From Scleromatobacter sp039920745 (lineage in GTDB: Bacteria; Pseudomonadota; Gammaproteobacteria; Burkholderiales; Burkholderiaceae_C): DNA of 64,000 bases. The first letter of the stretch is position 1. Every line of letters begins with the position of its first letter. The notes beneath the pieces are model-generated. The model was not told the DNA's origin. It did no database searches and worked only from the letters and a program-made list of their open reading frames with translations. The DNA is taken from the NCBI GenBank assembly GCA_039920745.1, contig JBDSDD010000063.1, positions 7,595 to 71,594 on the forward strand. The letters are read 5' to 3'. The translations under genes were made by a program, and so were the position numbers. Shown here piece after piece: positions 1-12,562 of the stretch.

Positions 1-50
1 CACCCATTGATTCGCGCCGTATCAACGGCCACCCTCCGAGGAGAGTTCCC

Positions 51-3000
51 ATGTGGATGACGCGCGTCGCCATCAACAACCCCGTATTCGCGACCATGGT
101 GATGGTGGCGCTGTGCGTGCTCGGGTTGTTCTCGTACCAACGGTTGGGCGTCGAGCAGATGCCCGACATCACGATCCCCGTCGTCTTCGTCAGCGTGCAA
201 TATCCGGGCGCATCGCCCGGTGCCGTCGAGACCGAGATCACCAAGCCGCTCGAAGATGCCCTGAATGGCATCGCGGGCGTCAAGATGATCCGTTCCAACA
301 GCATGGAAGGCCGCAGCGAGACCGTGGTCGAGTTCAAGCTGTCTTCCGACATGACGCGCGCCACGCAGGACGTGCGTGACAAGGTCTCGGTCGTGCAGGC
401 CGGCTTCAACCGCGACGTCAAGCCGCCGTTCGTCAGCCGTTTCGACGGTGACAACGCGCAGCCCACGGTGGTGCTCGCGCTGATCGCCACGGGCCGCAGC
501 GACCGCGAGTTGTCGCTGATCGCCGACCAGACGGTGCAAAAGCGCCTGACCAGCGTCGAAGGCGTGGCCCGCGTCACGCCGTCGGGCCTGGTCACGCGCC
601 AGGTGCGCATCGACCTCGATCCGCAGCGCCTGCGTTCGTTCGGACTCACGCCGGCCGACGTCACGGCGGCCATCAACAAGGCCAATGCCGACCAGCCGGT
701 GGGCGTGCTGTCCAATGCCACCGAGGATTCGATCGTGCGCGTGGAGGGCCGCGTCCTCGACCCGAAGCAGTTCGCCAACATGGTCATCTCGCGCAACGCC
801 AGTGGTGGCGTGGTTCTGCTGGGCGACGTCGGCAAGCTGGTCGAGCGCGAGCAGGAGCCCGACTCGCTGTCGCGCATCAACGGCAAGCCGGCGGTCTCGT
901 TCAACATCTTCAAGCAGCAGGACGCCAACATCGTCAAGACCGGCGCTGCGATCAAGGAAGCCACCGAGGAGATGCGCAAGTCGCTGCCCCCGGGTGTCGA
1001 ACTGAAGCTGGTCTACGCCAGCAGCGACTGGGTCGAACAATCGCTCAGCGGCGTCAAGAAGACGCTCGTCGAAGGCGCGCTGCTGACCATCGCGATCGTG
1101 TTCCTGTTCCTGCACAGCTGGCGTTCGACCATCATCACCGGCCTCACGCTGCCGATCGCCGTGATCGCGTCGTTCATCGCGATCAACGCGTTCGGCCTGA
1201 CGCTGAACTTCATGACGATGATGGCGCTGAGCCTGTGCATCGGCTTGCTGATCGACGATGCGATCGTGGTGCGCGAGAACATCGTGCGCCACGTCGGCAT
1301 GGGGCAGGATCACCACACCGCCGCGCGCGTGGGCACCGACGAGATCGGCCTGGCCGTGATGGCCACCACGTTCGCGATCTGCGCGGTGTTCGTGCCGGTG
1401 GCCTTCATGAAGGGCATCGTCGGCAAGTTCTTCTTTCCGTTCGGCATCACCGTCGTCGCAGCCGTGATCGTGTCGCTGTTCGTCAGCTTCACGCTCGACC
1501 CGATGCTGTCGTCGATCTGGCGCGATCCGCCGGCCGCCACGCTGGGCCGCATCTGGGGCATCGGCCACGCGATGCGTCTCGTCGACCGCGGCATGGCCGG
1601 CCTGCACTCGCTCTACGAGCACCTGATCACCTGGGCCTTCAGCGGCCGCCGCTACCGCGTGTTCGTGCCGCCGGTGCCGGCCTACGGCTTCGGCTTCGAC
1701 GCCGCCGGCCGCCGCCTGCACAACGGCCGCCGCCACTTCCGCTTCGCCACGCTGACGCCGCGCGGCATCGTGCTGTGGTGCGCCGCCGCCACCTTTGCCG
1801 CTGCGCTCGCCCTGGTGCCCTTCGTCGGCGCCGAAGCGGTTCCGCAGACCGACCAGAGCTACACCCAGATCAACATCACGATGCCGGTGGGTACCAGCCT
1901 GAAGCGCGCCGACGACAAGATGAAGCAGATCGAGGCGATCATCTCGAAGATGCCCGAGGTCGACACCTTGTCGACGCAGGTCGGCGGTGACTCCGGCCAC
2001 AACTCCGGCAATATCGGCATCGGCCTGGTGCCGCGCCACTCGCGCAAGCTCTCGCAGATGCAGGTCGAGGACGCGATCCGCAGCCAGCTCGAGGGCATCC
2101 CGGGCATCGACGTCGCGCTCGGCAACCAGCCGATCTACATCGCGCTGCTCGGGCCCGATCCGACGGTGCTCGACACCATCACGAGCGACCTGGCCAGCAA
2201 GATCAAGAAGATCAAGGGCATCACCGACCTCACCACGTCCGTCAAGCCCGGCCTGCCCGCGTTCGCAGTGCGCGTGCGCCCGGACGCGGCACGCGAACTG
2301 GGCCTGACCTCCACGGACCTCGCAGCCAGCCTGCGCGCCTACGTGCAGGGCGACGTGTCGACCTACTGGACGACGCCCGACGGCCAGCAGGTGGAGGTGC
2401 AGGTGCGCCTGCCCGAGGCGAGCCGCCAGAGCGTCACCCAGCTCTCGCAACTGCCGGTGGCCTACGCCAAGGACGGCACGCCGATCGCGCTGTCCAGCGT
2501 GGCCACGATCACCTCGGTCGACAACCCGGCCGTCATCAAGCGCCAGGACCTGCAACGCCGCCAGGCGATCTATGCCGGCATCGACCAGAAGTCCGGCCGC
2601 TCCAGCGGCGAGGTCAATTCCGATGTCGACAAGATCGTCAAGGCGACCGTGCTGCCCGCGGGCTATCGCTTCGACGTCGGCGGCTCGGCCAAGGACCAGG
2701 ACGAGATCTTCGGCAACATCGGCAGCGCGCTGGGCCTGGCGCTGATCTTCATCTACATCGTGCTGGCCAGCCAGTTCGGCAGTTTCCTGCAACCGCTGGC
2801 GATCATGGCCTCGCTGCCGCTGTCGCTGATCGGCGTGATGATCTCGCTCAAGCTGTTCCATTCGACGATCAACCTGTTCTCGCTGATCGGCCTGATCATG
2901 TTGATGGGCCTGGTGACCAAGAACGCGATCCTCTTGGTGGACTTCTCCAACCACGCTCGCAAGGCCGGGGCGACGCTTGCGGAGGCGGTGCTCTCGGCCG

Positions 3001-3560
3001 GTCAGATCCGGATGCGCCCGATCATCATGACCACCGCGGCCATGGTGTTCGGCATGCTCCCGCTGGCGCTCGCGCTCGACGAGGGCGGCGAACTGCAGGC
3101 GCCGATGGGCCGTGCCATCATCGGCGGCGTCATCACCTCGACGCTGCTGACGCTGGTGGTCGTGCCGGTGATCTACGCGTACATCGAGCAGTGGGTCGGC
3201 TTCTTCAAGACGCGCCTCGACGGCAATTCGCGCGGCGGCATCGTCGGTGCCGTGCTGGCCGCCCTGGTGGGCATCGTGCTGATGATGAGCGGCGTGCCGA
3301 TGGCCGGCGTGGGCGTGGTGATGGCCGTGGCGATCGTCCTTAGCGTGTGGGCCTGCTGGTCGTACGCCAAGGCCAACGAGTACCGTGCCGGCTGGGCCGC
3401 GATGGGCCTGCTGGGCATGCTGGGCTTCATGATCCTCGCGTTCCTGCGCCCGATCCAGGACGGCGGCCCGCCGGAAGAGCTGTCCATGGGTTCGCCGCAC
3501 TCGCTGGCGCCGGACTCGCAGCCGGACTCCGAGCCGGAGTCGGATTCCGTCATGGCCTGA
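51..3560 (+). CDS. RND-family efflux pump inner-membrane transporter (HAE1/AcrB-like)
   Basis: Proton-driven inner-membrane component of a tripartite RND efflux system, which exports hydrophobic compounds together with a periplasmic adaptor and an outer-membrane channel. The start follows a clear GGAG ribosome site. The N-terminus is the usual cytoplasmic end plus first membrane helix, and the paired aspartates of TM4 (GLLIDDAIVV, about D402/D403) for proton relay are present. Both halves of the internal repeat can be read. The protein has 1169 residues against about 1030-1050 for the family: roughly 120 extra residues after about residue 1045 add further hydrophobic segments and an acidic, proline-rich tail, and about 30-40 atypical residues lie near 531-570 before TM7. 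The adaptor gene is probably just upstream, outside the window. The family is certain; the substrate cannot be told. Confidence 0.93.
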   Translation: MWMTRVAINNPVFATMVMVALCVLGLFSYQRLGVEQMPDITIPVVFVSVQYPGASPGAVETEITKPLEDALNGIAGVKMIRSNSMEGRSETVVEFKLSSDMTRATQDVRDKVSVVQAGFNRDVKPPFVSRFDGDNAQPTVVLALIATGRSDRELSLIADQTVQKRLTSVEGVARVTPSGLVTRQVRIDLDPQRLRSFGLTPADVTAAINKANADQPVGVLSNATEDSIVRVEGRVLDPKQFANMVISRNASGGVVLLGDVGKLVEREQEPDSLSRINGKPAVSFNIFKQQDANIVKTGAAIKEATEEMRKSLPPGVELKLVYASSDWVEQSLSGVKKTLVEGALLTIAIVFLFLHSWRSTIITGLTLPIAVIASFIAINAFGLTLNFMTMMALSLCIGLLIDDAIVVRENIVRHVGMGQDHHTAARVGTDEIGLAVMATTFAICAVFVPVAFMKGIVGKFFFPFGITVVAAVIVSLFVSFTLDPMLSSIWRDPPAATLGRIWGIGHAMRLVDRGMAGLHSLYEHLITWAFSGRRYRVFVPPVPAYGFGFDAAGRRLHNGRRHFRFATLTPRGIVLWCAAATFAAALALVPFVGAEAVPQTDQSYTQINITMPVGTSLKRADDKMKQIEAIISKMPEVDTLSTQVGGDSGHNSGNIGIGLVPRHSRKLSQMQVEDAIRSQLEGIPGIDVALGNQPIYIALLGPDPTVLDTITSDLASKIKKIKGITDLTTSVKPGLPAFAVRVRPDAARELGLTSTDLAASLRAYVQGDVSTYWTTPDGQQVEVQVRLPEASRQSVTQLSQLPVAYAKDGTPIALSSVATITSVDNPAVIKRQDLQRRQAIYAGIDQKSGRSSGEVNSDVDKIVKATVLPAGYRFDVGGSAKDQDEIFGNIGSALGLALIFIYIVLASQFGSFLQPLAIMASLPLSLIGVMISLKLFHSTINLFSLIGLIMLMGLVTKNAILLVDFSNHARKAGATLAEAVLSAGQIRMRPIIMTTAAMVFGMLPLALALDEGGELQAPMGRAIIGGVITSTLLTLVVVPVIYAYIEQWVGFFKTRLDGNSRGGIVGAVLAALVGIVLMMSGVPMAGVGVVMAVAIVLSVWACWSYAKANEYRAGWAAMGLLGMLGFMILAFLRPIQDGGPPEELSMGSPHSLAPDSQPDSEPESDSVMA

Positions 3561-3660
3561 TCCCTGCGCACGTCAACCCTGCAAGCCGTCGGTCGCGTCA
3601 AGCTGCGCGTCCGGCGGCTTTCTTCATGGGGAGCCAAAGGGCGGTGATATGGTGGCGCCC

Positions 3661-4218
3661 ATGAAATCCCGCCTGACTCTCCTGCTGTTGGCCACCTACG
3701 CAGGCGCCGCCCTGGCCCAGTACAAGTGCACCGCGGCCGACGGTGGCATCACGTTTCAGCAGACGCCTTGTTTCGGCGCCAAGTCCGAACAAAAGCTGGT
3801 CGTCGTCCCCAACGGCCATCCGCCGGCGGCCTCCGGCGTGGTCGCGCCACCGGTGATCGTGCGGTCGACGGCGCCGGCGGGCAAGGTCGAGCCCGACGTC
3901 AACAAGAAGATGCTCGCCAGCTTCGAGCGCCAGGAGCAGCGCGACGCGCTGGTGCAGAAGGTCAAGGACGCGCAGGCCGACAAGGCGCACCGCTTCGCCA
4001 CCCGAGCGGAGGCGACGGCGGCGGCTCGCAGGCAATTCGGCGACGACCCGTCGAACGCGCAGGCGTTGAAGGACGCGATCGTGTCGATCAACAACCGCTA
4101 CGGCGCGCTGGCCGAGCTCGACGAGAGCCGGATCAGGGCCGCGCAGGCCGTGCTCGACAACTGGGACCAGGCGCAGGCCGCGGCGGATCGCGCCGTCGCC
4201 TATCCGGCCAGCAGGTAA
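3661..4218 (+). CDS. DUF4124 domain-containing secreted protein
   Basis: 185-residue exported protein. A signal peptide ends around LAQ-YKC, followed directly by the DUF4124 signature: a Y-K-C start, then an ITFQQTPC segment. DUF4124 proteins are common periplasmic proteins of beta- and gammaproteobacteria without a known reaction. The rest is charged and helix-forming, rich in Lys, Asp and Ala. An in-frame ATG lies 12 bp upstream, but the internal ATG gives a standard signal peptide (Lys/Arg then a hydrophobic run), so I use it. Ends close to the convergent lipoprotein gene. Function unknown. Confidence 0.8.
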   Translation: MKSRLTLLLLATYAGAALAQYKCTAADGGITFQQTPCFGAKSEQKLVVVPNGHPPAASGVVAPPVIVRSTAPAGKVEPDVNKKMLASFERQEQRDALVQKVKDAQADKAHRFATRAEATAAARRQFGDDPSNAQALKDAIVSINNRYGALAELDESRIRAAQAVLDNWDQAQAAADRAVAYPASR

Positions 4219-4221
4219 GCG

Positions 4222-4623
4222 CTACGGGCGGCGCGTCTTGCCGCTGGGCCGGCCCAGGACGACCTCGCACCCCGTGCAAGCCCGCAGCTCGGAGTCGCCA
4301 GCGGGCGTCTCCAGCGTGGCAGTGCCGCCGGCGCGGATCTCCCAGCGCCACAGGCCGCTGGCCGAGCGCGCGGTGCCGCGCACGTAGCAGGGCAGCACGT
4401 CCCAGCCCTCGCGCTGCTGGTTGGCCGTGACGACCACCGAACGGGCCAGGAAGTAGCGCGCCTGCGCGGCGGTCAGCGAGAAGTCGGAACACGCCTCGCC
4501 ACCGGCGTCGCTGCCGCGGGTTTCGATGTGTACCTCGTCCAACGCGGCGCCTGCCAGCGGCGCGGAGGCGCAGCCAGCCAGGATCAGGAAACAGGCCGCC
4601 AACGAAAAGTGGGTGCGTTGCAT
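4222..4623 (-). CDS. Small predicted lipoprotein, function unknown
   Basis: 133 residues. The N-terminus is a lipoprotein signal peptide with lipobox LAGC at about residues 15-18, so the mature protein should be lipid-anchored, probably in the outer membrane. Four further cysteines (in GGEACSD, LPCYV, RACTGC) suggest disulphides in a small periplasmic domain. I do not recognise a family. It converges on the DUF4124 gene with only a few bases between the stops and lies downstream of sdaA on the same strand, about 46 bp from it, so it may be read from the gcv-sdaA transcript. Confidence 0.65.
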   Translation of the reverse strand: MQRTHFSLAACFLILAGCASAPLAGAALDEVHIETRGSDAGGEACSDFSLTAAQARYFLARSVVVTANQQREGWDVLPCYVRGTARSASGLWRWEIRAGGTATLETPAGDSELRACTGCEVVLGRPSGKTRRP

Positions 4624-4669
4624 GGACGGCTAGTGTCGCCGTTTTTCATGGCTTCGCGCCACGTCCACC

Positions 4670-6061
4670 TCAACACTCGACGATGTTGACCGCCAGGCCG
4701 CCCCGGGCCGTTTCCTTGTACTTGGTCTGCATGTCGGCGCCGGTCTCGCGCATCGTCTTGATGACCTTGTCCAGGCTGACGTGGTGCGTGCCGTCGCCGC
4801 GCAGGGCCATGCGCGCTGCGTTGATCGCCTTGACCGAGGCGATCGCGTTGCGTTCGATGCAGGGGATCTGCACGAGGCCGCCGACCGGGTCGCAGGTGAG
4901 GCCAAGGTGGTGCTCCATGCCGATCTCGGCGGCGTTCTCCACCTGTTCGGGCGTTCCCCCCATCACGGCCGCGAGGCCTGCGGCGGCCATCGAGCAGGCC
5001 ACACCCACCTCGCCCTGGCATCCCACTTCGGCGCCGGAGATCGAGGCGTTCTCCTTGTACAGGATGCCGATCGCGGCGGCGGTGAGCATGAAGTCGACGA
5101 CGCCCTTGTCGGTCGCGCCGGGCACGAAGCGGGTGTAGTAGTGGAGTACTGCGGGCACGATGCCCGCGGCACCGTTGGTGGGCGCGGTGACGACGCGGCC
5201 GCCGGCGGCGTTCTCCTCGTTGACGGCCAGCGCGTACAGGTTGACCCAGTCCATCACGATCAACGGGTCGCGCATCGCGGCCTCGGGGTTGACGGTGAGG
5301 TCGCGGAACAACTGCGCCGCGCGGCGCTTGACCTTGAAGCCGCCCGGCAAAATGCCTTCGGTGCGGCAGCCGCGCGTGACGCAATCCTGCATCACTTGCC
5401 AGATCTTCATCAGGCCGGCGTGCACCTCGTCGTCGGTGCGCCAGTGGCGCTCATTGTTGCGCATCAGCTCGGCGATGCTGATCTTGTGCTCCGCCGCGAG
5501 CCTGAGCAGGTCGTCGCCGCTGTGGAACGGGTGGGGCAGTACCGTGGTGTCAGGCGCGATCGTCTTCTGCTTCGTGCCGTCGGCCGCCACCTCTTCGCTG
5601 ACGACGAAGCCGCCGCCGACCGAGTAGTAGACGCGGTTCTCGACCTCGACGCCTTCGGCATCGAACGCCGTGAAGCGCATGCCGTTGGCATGGAACGGCA
5701 GCGTCTCGCGGCGATGCATGATCAAGTCGGTGGTCTCGTCGAACGAGATGATGTGCATGCCGGCCAGCAGCACCTGCTTGTTGCTGCGCATCGCCTCCAG
5801 CTCGAGCGGCACGCGCTCGATGTCGACGGTGTCCGGCTCGTGGCCGTGCAGGCCCAGCAGCACGGCCTTGTCGCTGCCGTGGCCCTTGCCGGTGGCCCCG
5901 AGCGAGCCGTAGAGGTCGCACTTGACGCGCGCCACGCGCTCGAGCAGCCCCTCGTGCTGGAGCCGGATCGAGAACATCCGCGCGGCACGCATCGGGCCCA
6001 CCGTGTGCGAGCTGGATGGGCCAATGCCGATCTTGAAGAGGTCGAAAGCCGAGACTGCCAT
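4670..6061 (-). CDS. sdaA: L-serine ammonia-lyase (L-serine dehydratase), iron-sulfur type
   Basis: Converts L-serine to pyruvate and ammonia using a [4Fe-4S] cluster. 463 residues, the usual length of the single-chain enzyme with the beta domain (starting SAFDLFKIGIGPSSSHTVGP) fused to the alpha domain. Cluster-type cysteines are visible in the alpha part (GAEVGCQGEVG, GVACSMA, LTCDPVGG, IPCIERN). It is the last gene of the riboswitch-gcvT-gcvH-gcvP-sdaA array, about 96 bp after gcvP. This makes sense because glycine cleavage supplies methylene-THF for serine formation, and serine is then removed as pyruvate. Strong family match over the full length. Confidence 0.95.
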   Translation of the reverse strand: MAVSAFDLFKIGIGPSSSHTVGPMRAARMFSIRLQHEGLLERVARVKCDLYGSLGATGKGHGSDKAVLLGLHGHEPDTVDIERVPLELEAMRSNKQVLLAGMHIISFDETTDLIMHRRETLPFHANGMRFTAFDAEGVEVENRVYYSVGGGFVVSEEVAADGTKQKTIAPDTTVLPHPFHSGDDLLRLAAEHKISIAELMRNNERHWRTDDEVHAGLMKIWQVMQDCVTRGCRTEGILPGGFKVKRRAAQLFRDLTVNPEAAMRDPLIVMDWVNLYALAVNEENAAGGRVVTAPTNGAAGIVPAVLHYYTRFVPGATDKGVVDFMLTAAAIGILYKENASISGAEVGCQGEVGVACSMAAAGLAAVMGGTPEQVENAAEIGMEHHLGLTCDPVGGLVQIPCIERNAIASVKAINAARMALRGDGTHHVSLDKVIKTMRETGADMQTKYKETARGGLAVNIVEC

Positions 6062-6157
6062 GGCGTGCCCTTTGGGTGCGGTCGGTTCTCGCGGCGGCTT
6101 GTGGCCACCGCGAGAATGGGAAACGTCGAGCGTTGCCGGAGTCCGGCGACGCCTGGA

Positions 6158-9088
<2,931 letters not shown>

Positions 9089-9214
9089 GACGGAATTTCC
9101 TGGGCAGGGGGCAGCAAGGGGCGCTCGACGTGCGTCGGGTGGACGCTGCCGCTTTCAAGGCGCATGTCGGCGCGACGGGTGGCGTCGCGCCGGGTCATCG
9201 GAGGAGCAGGGGGA

Positions 9215-9589
9215 TCAGAGCGACTTCAGAAGCGCGTCGTAGCCGGGGCCGTCCATCAGGTCGTCGAACTCGATCATGTTGGAGATCTTGACCTTGAAGA
9301 ACCATCCCTGGCCCAGCGGGTCGGTGTTGGCCAGTGCCGGCTCGTCGCGCAGCTTCTCGTTGATCTCGACGACCTCGCCCGAGACGGGCATGTAGATGTC
9401 GGCCGCGGCCTTGACGGACTCGACGACGCCGGCGATCTCGCCCTTGACGAACGTGCGGCCGACGGCGGGCAGGTCGACGAACACGACATCGCCCAGCGCG
9501 TCCTGTGCGTGCAGCGTGATGCCCACCACGGCGGCGTCATGATCTTCGATGTTGATCCATTCGTGGTCGGTCGTGAACTTGGTCGTCAT
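9215..9589 (-). CDS. gcvH: Glycine cleavage system H protein
   Basis: Lipoyl carrier protein shuttling the aminomethyl intermediate among GcvP, GcvT and the lipoamide dehydrogenase. 124 residues, typical. The lipoylated lysine is in VESVKAAADIY at about K60, preceded by the family's GDVVFVDLP segment. I start at the ATG giving MTTKFTTDHEWI; the frame stays open further upstream, but that part overlaps the gcvT end and does not resemble GcvH. Lies between gcvT and gcvP in the riboswitch-controlled operon. Confidence 0.97.
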   Translation of the reverse strand: MTTKFTTDHEWINIEDHDAAVVGITLHAQDALGDVVFVDLPAVGRTFVKGEIAGVVESVKAAADIYMPVSGEVVEINEKLRDEPALANTDPLGQGWFFKVKISNMIEFDDLMDGPGYDALLKSL

Positions 9590-9641
9590 GCAGGGCTCCT
9601 GGATTTTGGGCTGGGATGAAATGGGAACGGGCAGCGCTGGT

Positions 9642-10784
9642 TCAGCCGCGGAAGTAGCGGTTGGGCGTGAAGGGCATGGGGGAGACGCGCATGGGCAGGC
9701 GCTTGCCGCGTACCTCGGCATACACCTCGTGCGCGACGATCGCGTGGTCGACCGGCAGGTAGGCCATCGCCACGGGCTGGTTGACGGTGGGCGCCAGCGT
9801 GCCGCTGGTGACGACGCCCAGCTTGTGGCCGTGGGCGTCGACGATGACGGTGCCTTCGCGCACTGGCGCGCGCTCTAGGCCGACGAGGCCGACGCGTTTG
9901 CTCATCGCGCCCATCGTCAGCTGCTTGCCGATGACGTCGGCGCCCGGATAGCCGCCTTCGCGCGCGCCGCCCGGGCGACGCACCTTCTGGATCGCCCAGG
10001 TGAGCGCGGCCTCGACCGGCGTGGTGGTGCTGCCGATGTCGTGGCCGTACAGGCACAGGCCGGCTTCGAGGCGCAGCGAATCGCGGGCGCCGAGGCCCAC
10101 CGGCTTGACTTCGGGCTGGGCCAGCAGCGCGCGGGCCAGCTTGTCGGCATCGGCGGCGGCCACGGAGATCTCGAAGCCGTCTTCGCCGGTGTAGCCCGAG
10201 CGCGTGACGTAGCAGGCGACGCCCGCGACGTCGAAGAAGCCGCCGGTCATGAAGGTGAGCTTTTCGATGCCGGGCGACAAGCGCGCCATCGCGTGCACCG
10301 CCATCGGGCCCTGCAACGCCAGCAGCGCGCGGTCGAACATCGTCACGATCTCGCAGCGCGAGCCGATGTGGTCGCGCAGGTGTTGCAGGTCGGCGTCCTT
10401 GCAGGCGGCGTTGACGATGACGAACAGGCCGTCGGCGCGGTGCGTGATCATCAGATCGTCGAGCAGGCCGCCCTGGGCATTGGTGAACAGGGCGTAGCGC
10501 TGCTTGTCGAGCGGCAGGTCGATGACGTCGACCGGCACCAGCGTCTCGAGCGCGGCGGCGGCGTCGGCGCCCTTGAGCAGCAACTGGCCCATGTGCGACA
10601 CGTCGAACAGCGCGGCTTCGTGACGACACTGGCGGTGCTCGGCCATGATGCCTGCCGGGTACTGCACCGGCATCGCGTAGCCCGCGAACGGCACCATGCG
10701 GGCACCGAGTTCCAGGTGCAGGGCGTGCAGGGGGGTCTGGCGCAACGCAGTGGTCGAACTTGGGGATGAAGCAGCGGACATCAT
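9642..10784 (-). CDS. gcvT: Glycine cleavage system aminomethyltransferase (T protein)
   Basis: Transfers the methylene group from aminomethyl-GcvH to tetrahydrofolate, releasing ammonia. About 380 residues; conserved segments include LHALHLELGARMVPFAGY, FDVSHMGQ and the C-terminal barrel. Two adjacent ATG codons lie at the start; the AAGGA ribosome site is about 3 nt from the first and 6 nt from the second, so the second (10781) is the better-spaced start. First gene of the operon; the tandem glycine riboswitch lies between its promoter and this start. Confidence 0.96.
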   Translation of the reverse strand: MMSAASSPSSTTALRQTPLHALHLELGARMVPFAGYAMPVQYPAGIMAEHRQCRHEAALFDVSHMGQLLLKGADAAAALETLVPVDVIDLPLDKQRYALFTNAQGGLLDDLMITHRADGLFVIVNAACKDADLQHLRDHIGSRCEIVTMFDRALLALQGPMAVHAMARLSPGIEKLTFMTGGFFDVAGVACYVTRSGYTGEDGFEISVAAADADKLARALLAQPEVKPVGLGARDSLRLEAGLCLYGHDIGSTTTPVEAALTWAIQKVRRPGGAREGGYPGADVIGKQLTMGAMSKRVGLVGLERAPVREGTVIVDAHGHKLGVVTSGTLAPTVNQPVAMAYLPVDHAIVAHEVYAEVRGKRLPMRVSPMPFTPNRYFRG

Positions 10785-10840
10785 GGATCCTTCGAGGGCA
10801 GGCAGGTCCGCCCCTGTTATAGGGCGGGTGGATGCCCTCG

Positions 10841-11077
10841 CTGTCCGCTTTACCTGAGAGATTGCAAGGCCGGTGTGCCGGCCCCGCTTGCCCCTTCGGT
10901 GGACGATCTCGCAGCCGGCATGAACCGGCAACCGCATCGTCTCTCTCCAGTGAGGAACGCCCGTGTTCGACGGGCGTCTCGTCAGTCCTTTTGCCTGAGC
11001 GTTCGGGGCTTGCGGGCCCCTGCGCCTTCGGCGGCTTTCAGCTCACGCTTGAACGCGAACATCGGCTCTCTCCTGAC
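10841..11077 (-). promoter_or_regulatory. Tandem glycine riboswitch upstream of gcvT
   Basis: Read on the minus strand, two glycine aptamers occur in series. Aptamer 1 begins with GGAGAGAGCC, has the core CCGAAGGCGCA, and closes with CTCAGGCAAAAGGACTGAC. Aptamer 2 begins CTGGAGAGAGA, has CACCGAAGGGGCAAGC and closes with CTCTCAGGTAAAGCGGACAG. The linker between them is short. These are the known conserved cores of the gcvT-type riboswitch, which normally turns on glycine cleavage genes when glycine is abundant. The distance from the end of aptamer 2 to the gcvT start is about 57 nt, room for a terminator or ribosome-site switch. No protein should be called here. Confidence 0.95.
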
Positions 11078-11326
11078 AAGCCGGCAGTTTAGCATCGCGA
11101 CCGCGGGCAGCAAGCCGGATGCGCGCAACTGAACAATCTTCGGTTCTAAGTGTAAAAATCTGTTGCCAATGCGGCGTTTGTATGGAGAATTTGCCTATAC
11201 AAGAAATTTCCCACCGGTTGGTCGCGCGGTGGCGAAAACATGGGGAGCGGTGTTGGCGTCGGGAGCCTCCGGCGAAGTCGTTCTGCTCGAACTGAACCTG
11301 CGGCAGGTTGTTTCCAGAGCACAGTC

Positions 11327-12553
11327 ATGAGTCACCCAGTTCCTCAGCAGCAGTCCGCACCGGACGCCGCGCGCGGCGATGTTCCGTCGGTGTCACCCGC
11401 TGACCGGCCGCTACCTGATTTCCCGCAGCACGGCGCGCACTCGCCCATCGACCGCGAGATCGAACGCTCCGAACGTGCTTCCGCGGCGCTGGCTGCGACC
11501 CGTGCCCTGGCTCGTGCGTCCTTCACCGACTCTCAGTTGGCAGCCGACGACGCGGGCGACATCGACAGCGCGGGCTGGATCCGCACCGAATACGCGGCGC
11601 TCGACCACTCGGTGCGCACGCCGCAGGAGGACGTGCCCCACGCTGGCATGCCGCTCAACCTGGTGGGCGGCAGCTTCAATCCGGGCATAGCGTCCCAGCA
11701 TGCCCGCTCGTTCCTCGGCGCGTCGCTGGCGCAGGCGCCCATCAAGACCCGCAGCGGTGCGCAGGCCCGCTTCATGCACGAGGCGCGCCTGACGCCGCGT
11801 GCCGAGCGTGTTCCCACGGGCACGACGCGCACTGACCTGTCGCTGTCCGCCGGTACCGCGCACTACGACAAGCCCGCCGTCATGCCGATGCTCGCCACGC
11901 CCGCGGCGGCGCCCGGCACCCGATCGGTTCGGGCCAACGTGCCCACGCTCACGCGGGCCCGTATCCACCAGCCGCCCAGCGAGCCGTTCAAGTTCGCGCT
12001 GTCGGCCGGGCTCGGCGCGGTCATCATGCTGATGGGTGGTGGCGTGGCGTGGAAGGCCGGCTGGCTGTCGCATCCGACGCCCAGCAACGCCTCGCTGATC
12101 ACGCCCCAGGTCGCCGCGCAGGCCGAGGCCGCGCGCGTGCTGTCGTCGAGCCAGCAGGAGATTCCCATCGCCACGGCGGCCGGCACGCCGACCACGCGCA
12201 CCAATGCCGAAGTGGACGCCGCGCTCGCCGCGGCCGCGCGCGCGGCCGCCGTGCCGGTGGCGTCGGTGCAAGCGGCCGGTCCGGCACGCGTGGCGCGTCC
12301 TTTGGATCTCCCCGCTTTCGCGCCTGAGGCAGCCCGTGTGGCAGCGACCACGTCGCCGTCCGTGACGACGGCGAGAACGTTGCCGTCTGCGCCGACGACC
12401 CCCTTGCAGAAAAGCGCACCGGCGCCGCACGGCAAGGACAGCGTCTCCGCGGCGATCGCCAACGCTCAGGCGCGCGCGGACAGCTTCCTCGCGTCCGGCA
12501 GAGGCGTCAATGCCGCTCCGGCGAGCCCCGAGGTCAAGCCGACGGAGCAGTGA
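11327..12553 (+). CDS. Ala/Pro-rich single-pass membrane protein, function unknown
   Basis: 408 residues from the ATG giving MSHPVPQQQ; upstream in-frame codons do not look coding. The first ~220 residues are hydrophilic and low in complexity, with Pro, Ala, Arg and Thr. One clear membrane helix follows (FALSAGLGAVIMLMGGGVAW), then a long Ala/Pro/Thr-rich tail likely in the periplasm. No catalytic motif is recognisable. It converges with the next gene (12563-13186), also a one-helix membrane protein, with about 10 bp between the stops. Function not inferable. Confidence 0.65.
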   Translation: MSHPVPQQQSAPDAARGDVPSVSPADRPLPDFPQHGAHSPIDREIERSERASAALAATRALARASFTDSQLAADDAGDIDSAGWIRTEYAALDHSVRTPQEDVPHAGMPLNLVGGSFNPGIASQHARSFLGASLAQAPIKTRSGAQARFMHEARLTPRAERVPTGTTRTDLSLSAGTAHYDKPAVMPMLATPAAAPGTRSVRANVPTLTRARIHQPPSEPFKFALSAGLGAVIMLMGGGVAWKAGWLSHPTPSNASLITPQVAAQAEAARVLSSSQQEIPIATAAGTPTTRTNAEVDAALAAAARAAAVPVASVQAAGPARVARPLDLPAFAPEAARVAATTSPSVTTARTLPSAPTTPLQKSAPAPHGKDSVSAAIANAQARADSFLASGRGVNAAPASPEVKPTEQ

Positions 12554-12562
12554 CAGCGCACC

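Noticed and set aside
10832..11132. Short plus-strand frames in the gcvT leader
   Set aside because: The DNA is the tandem glycine riboswitch of the minus strand.
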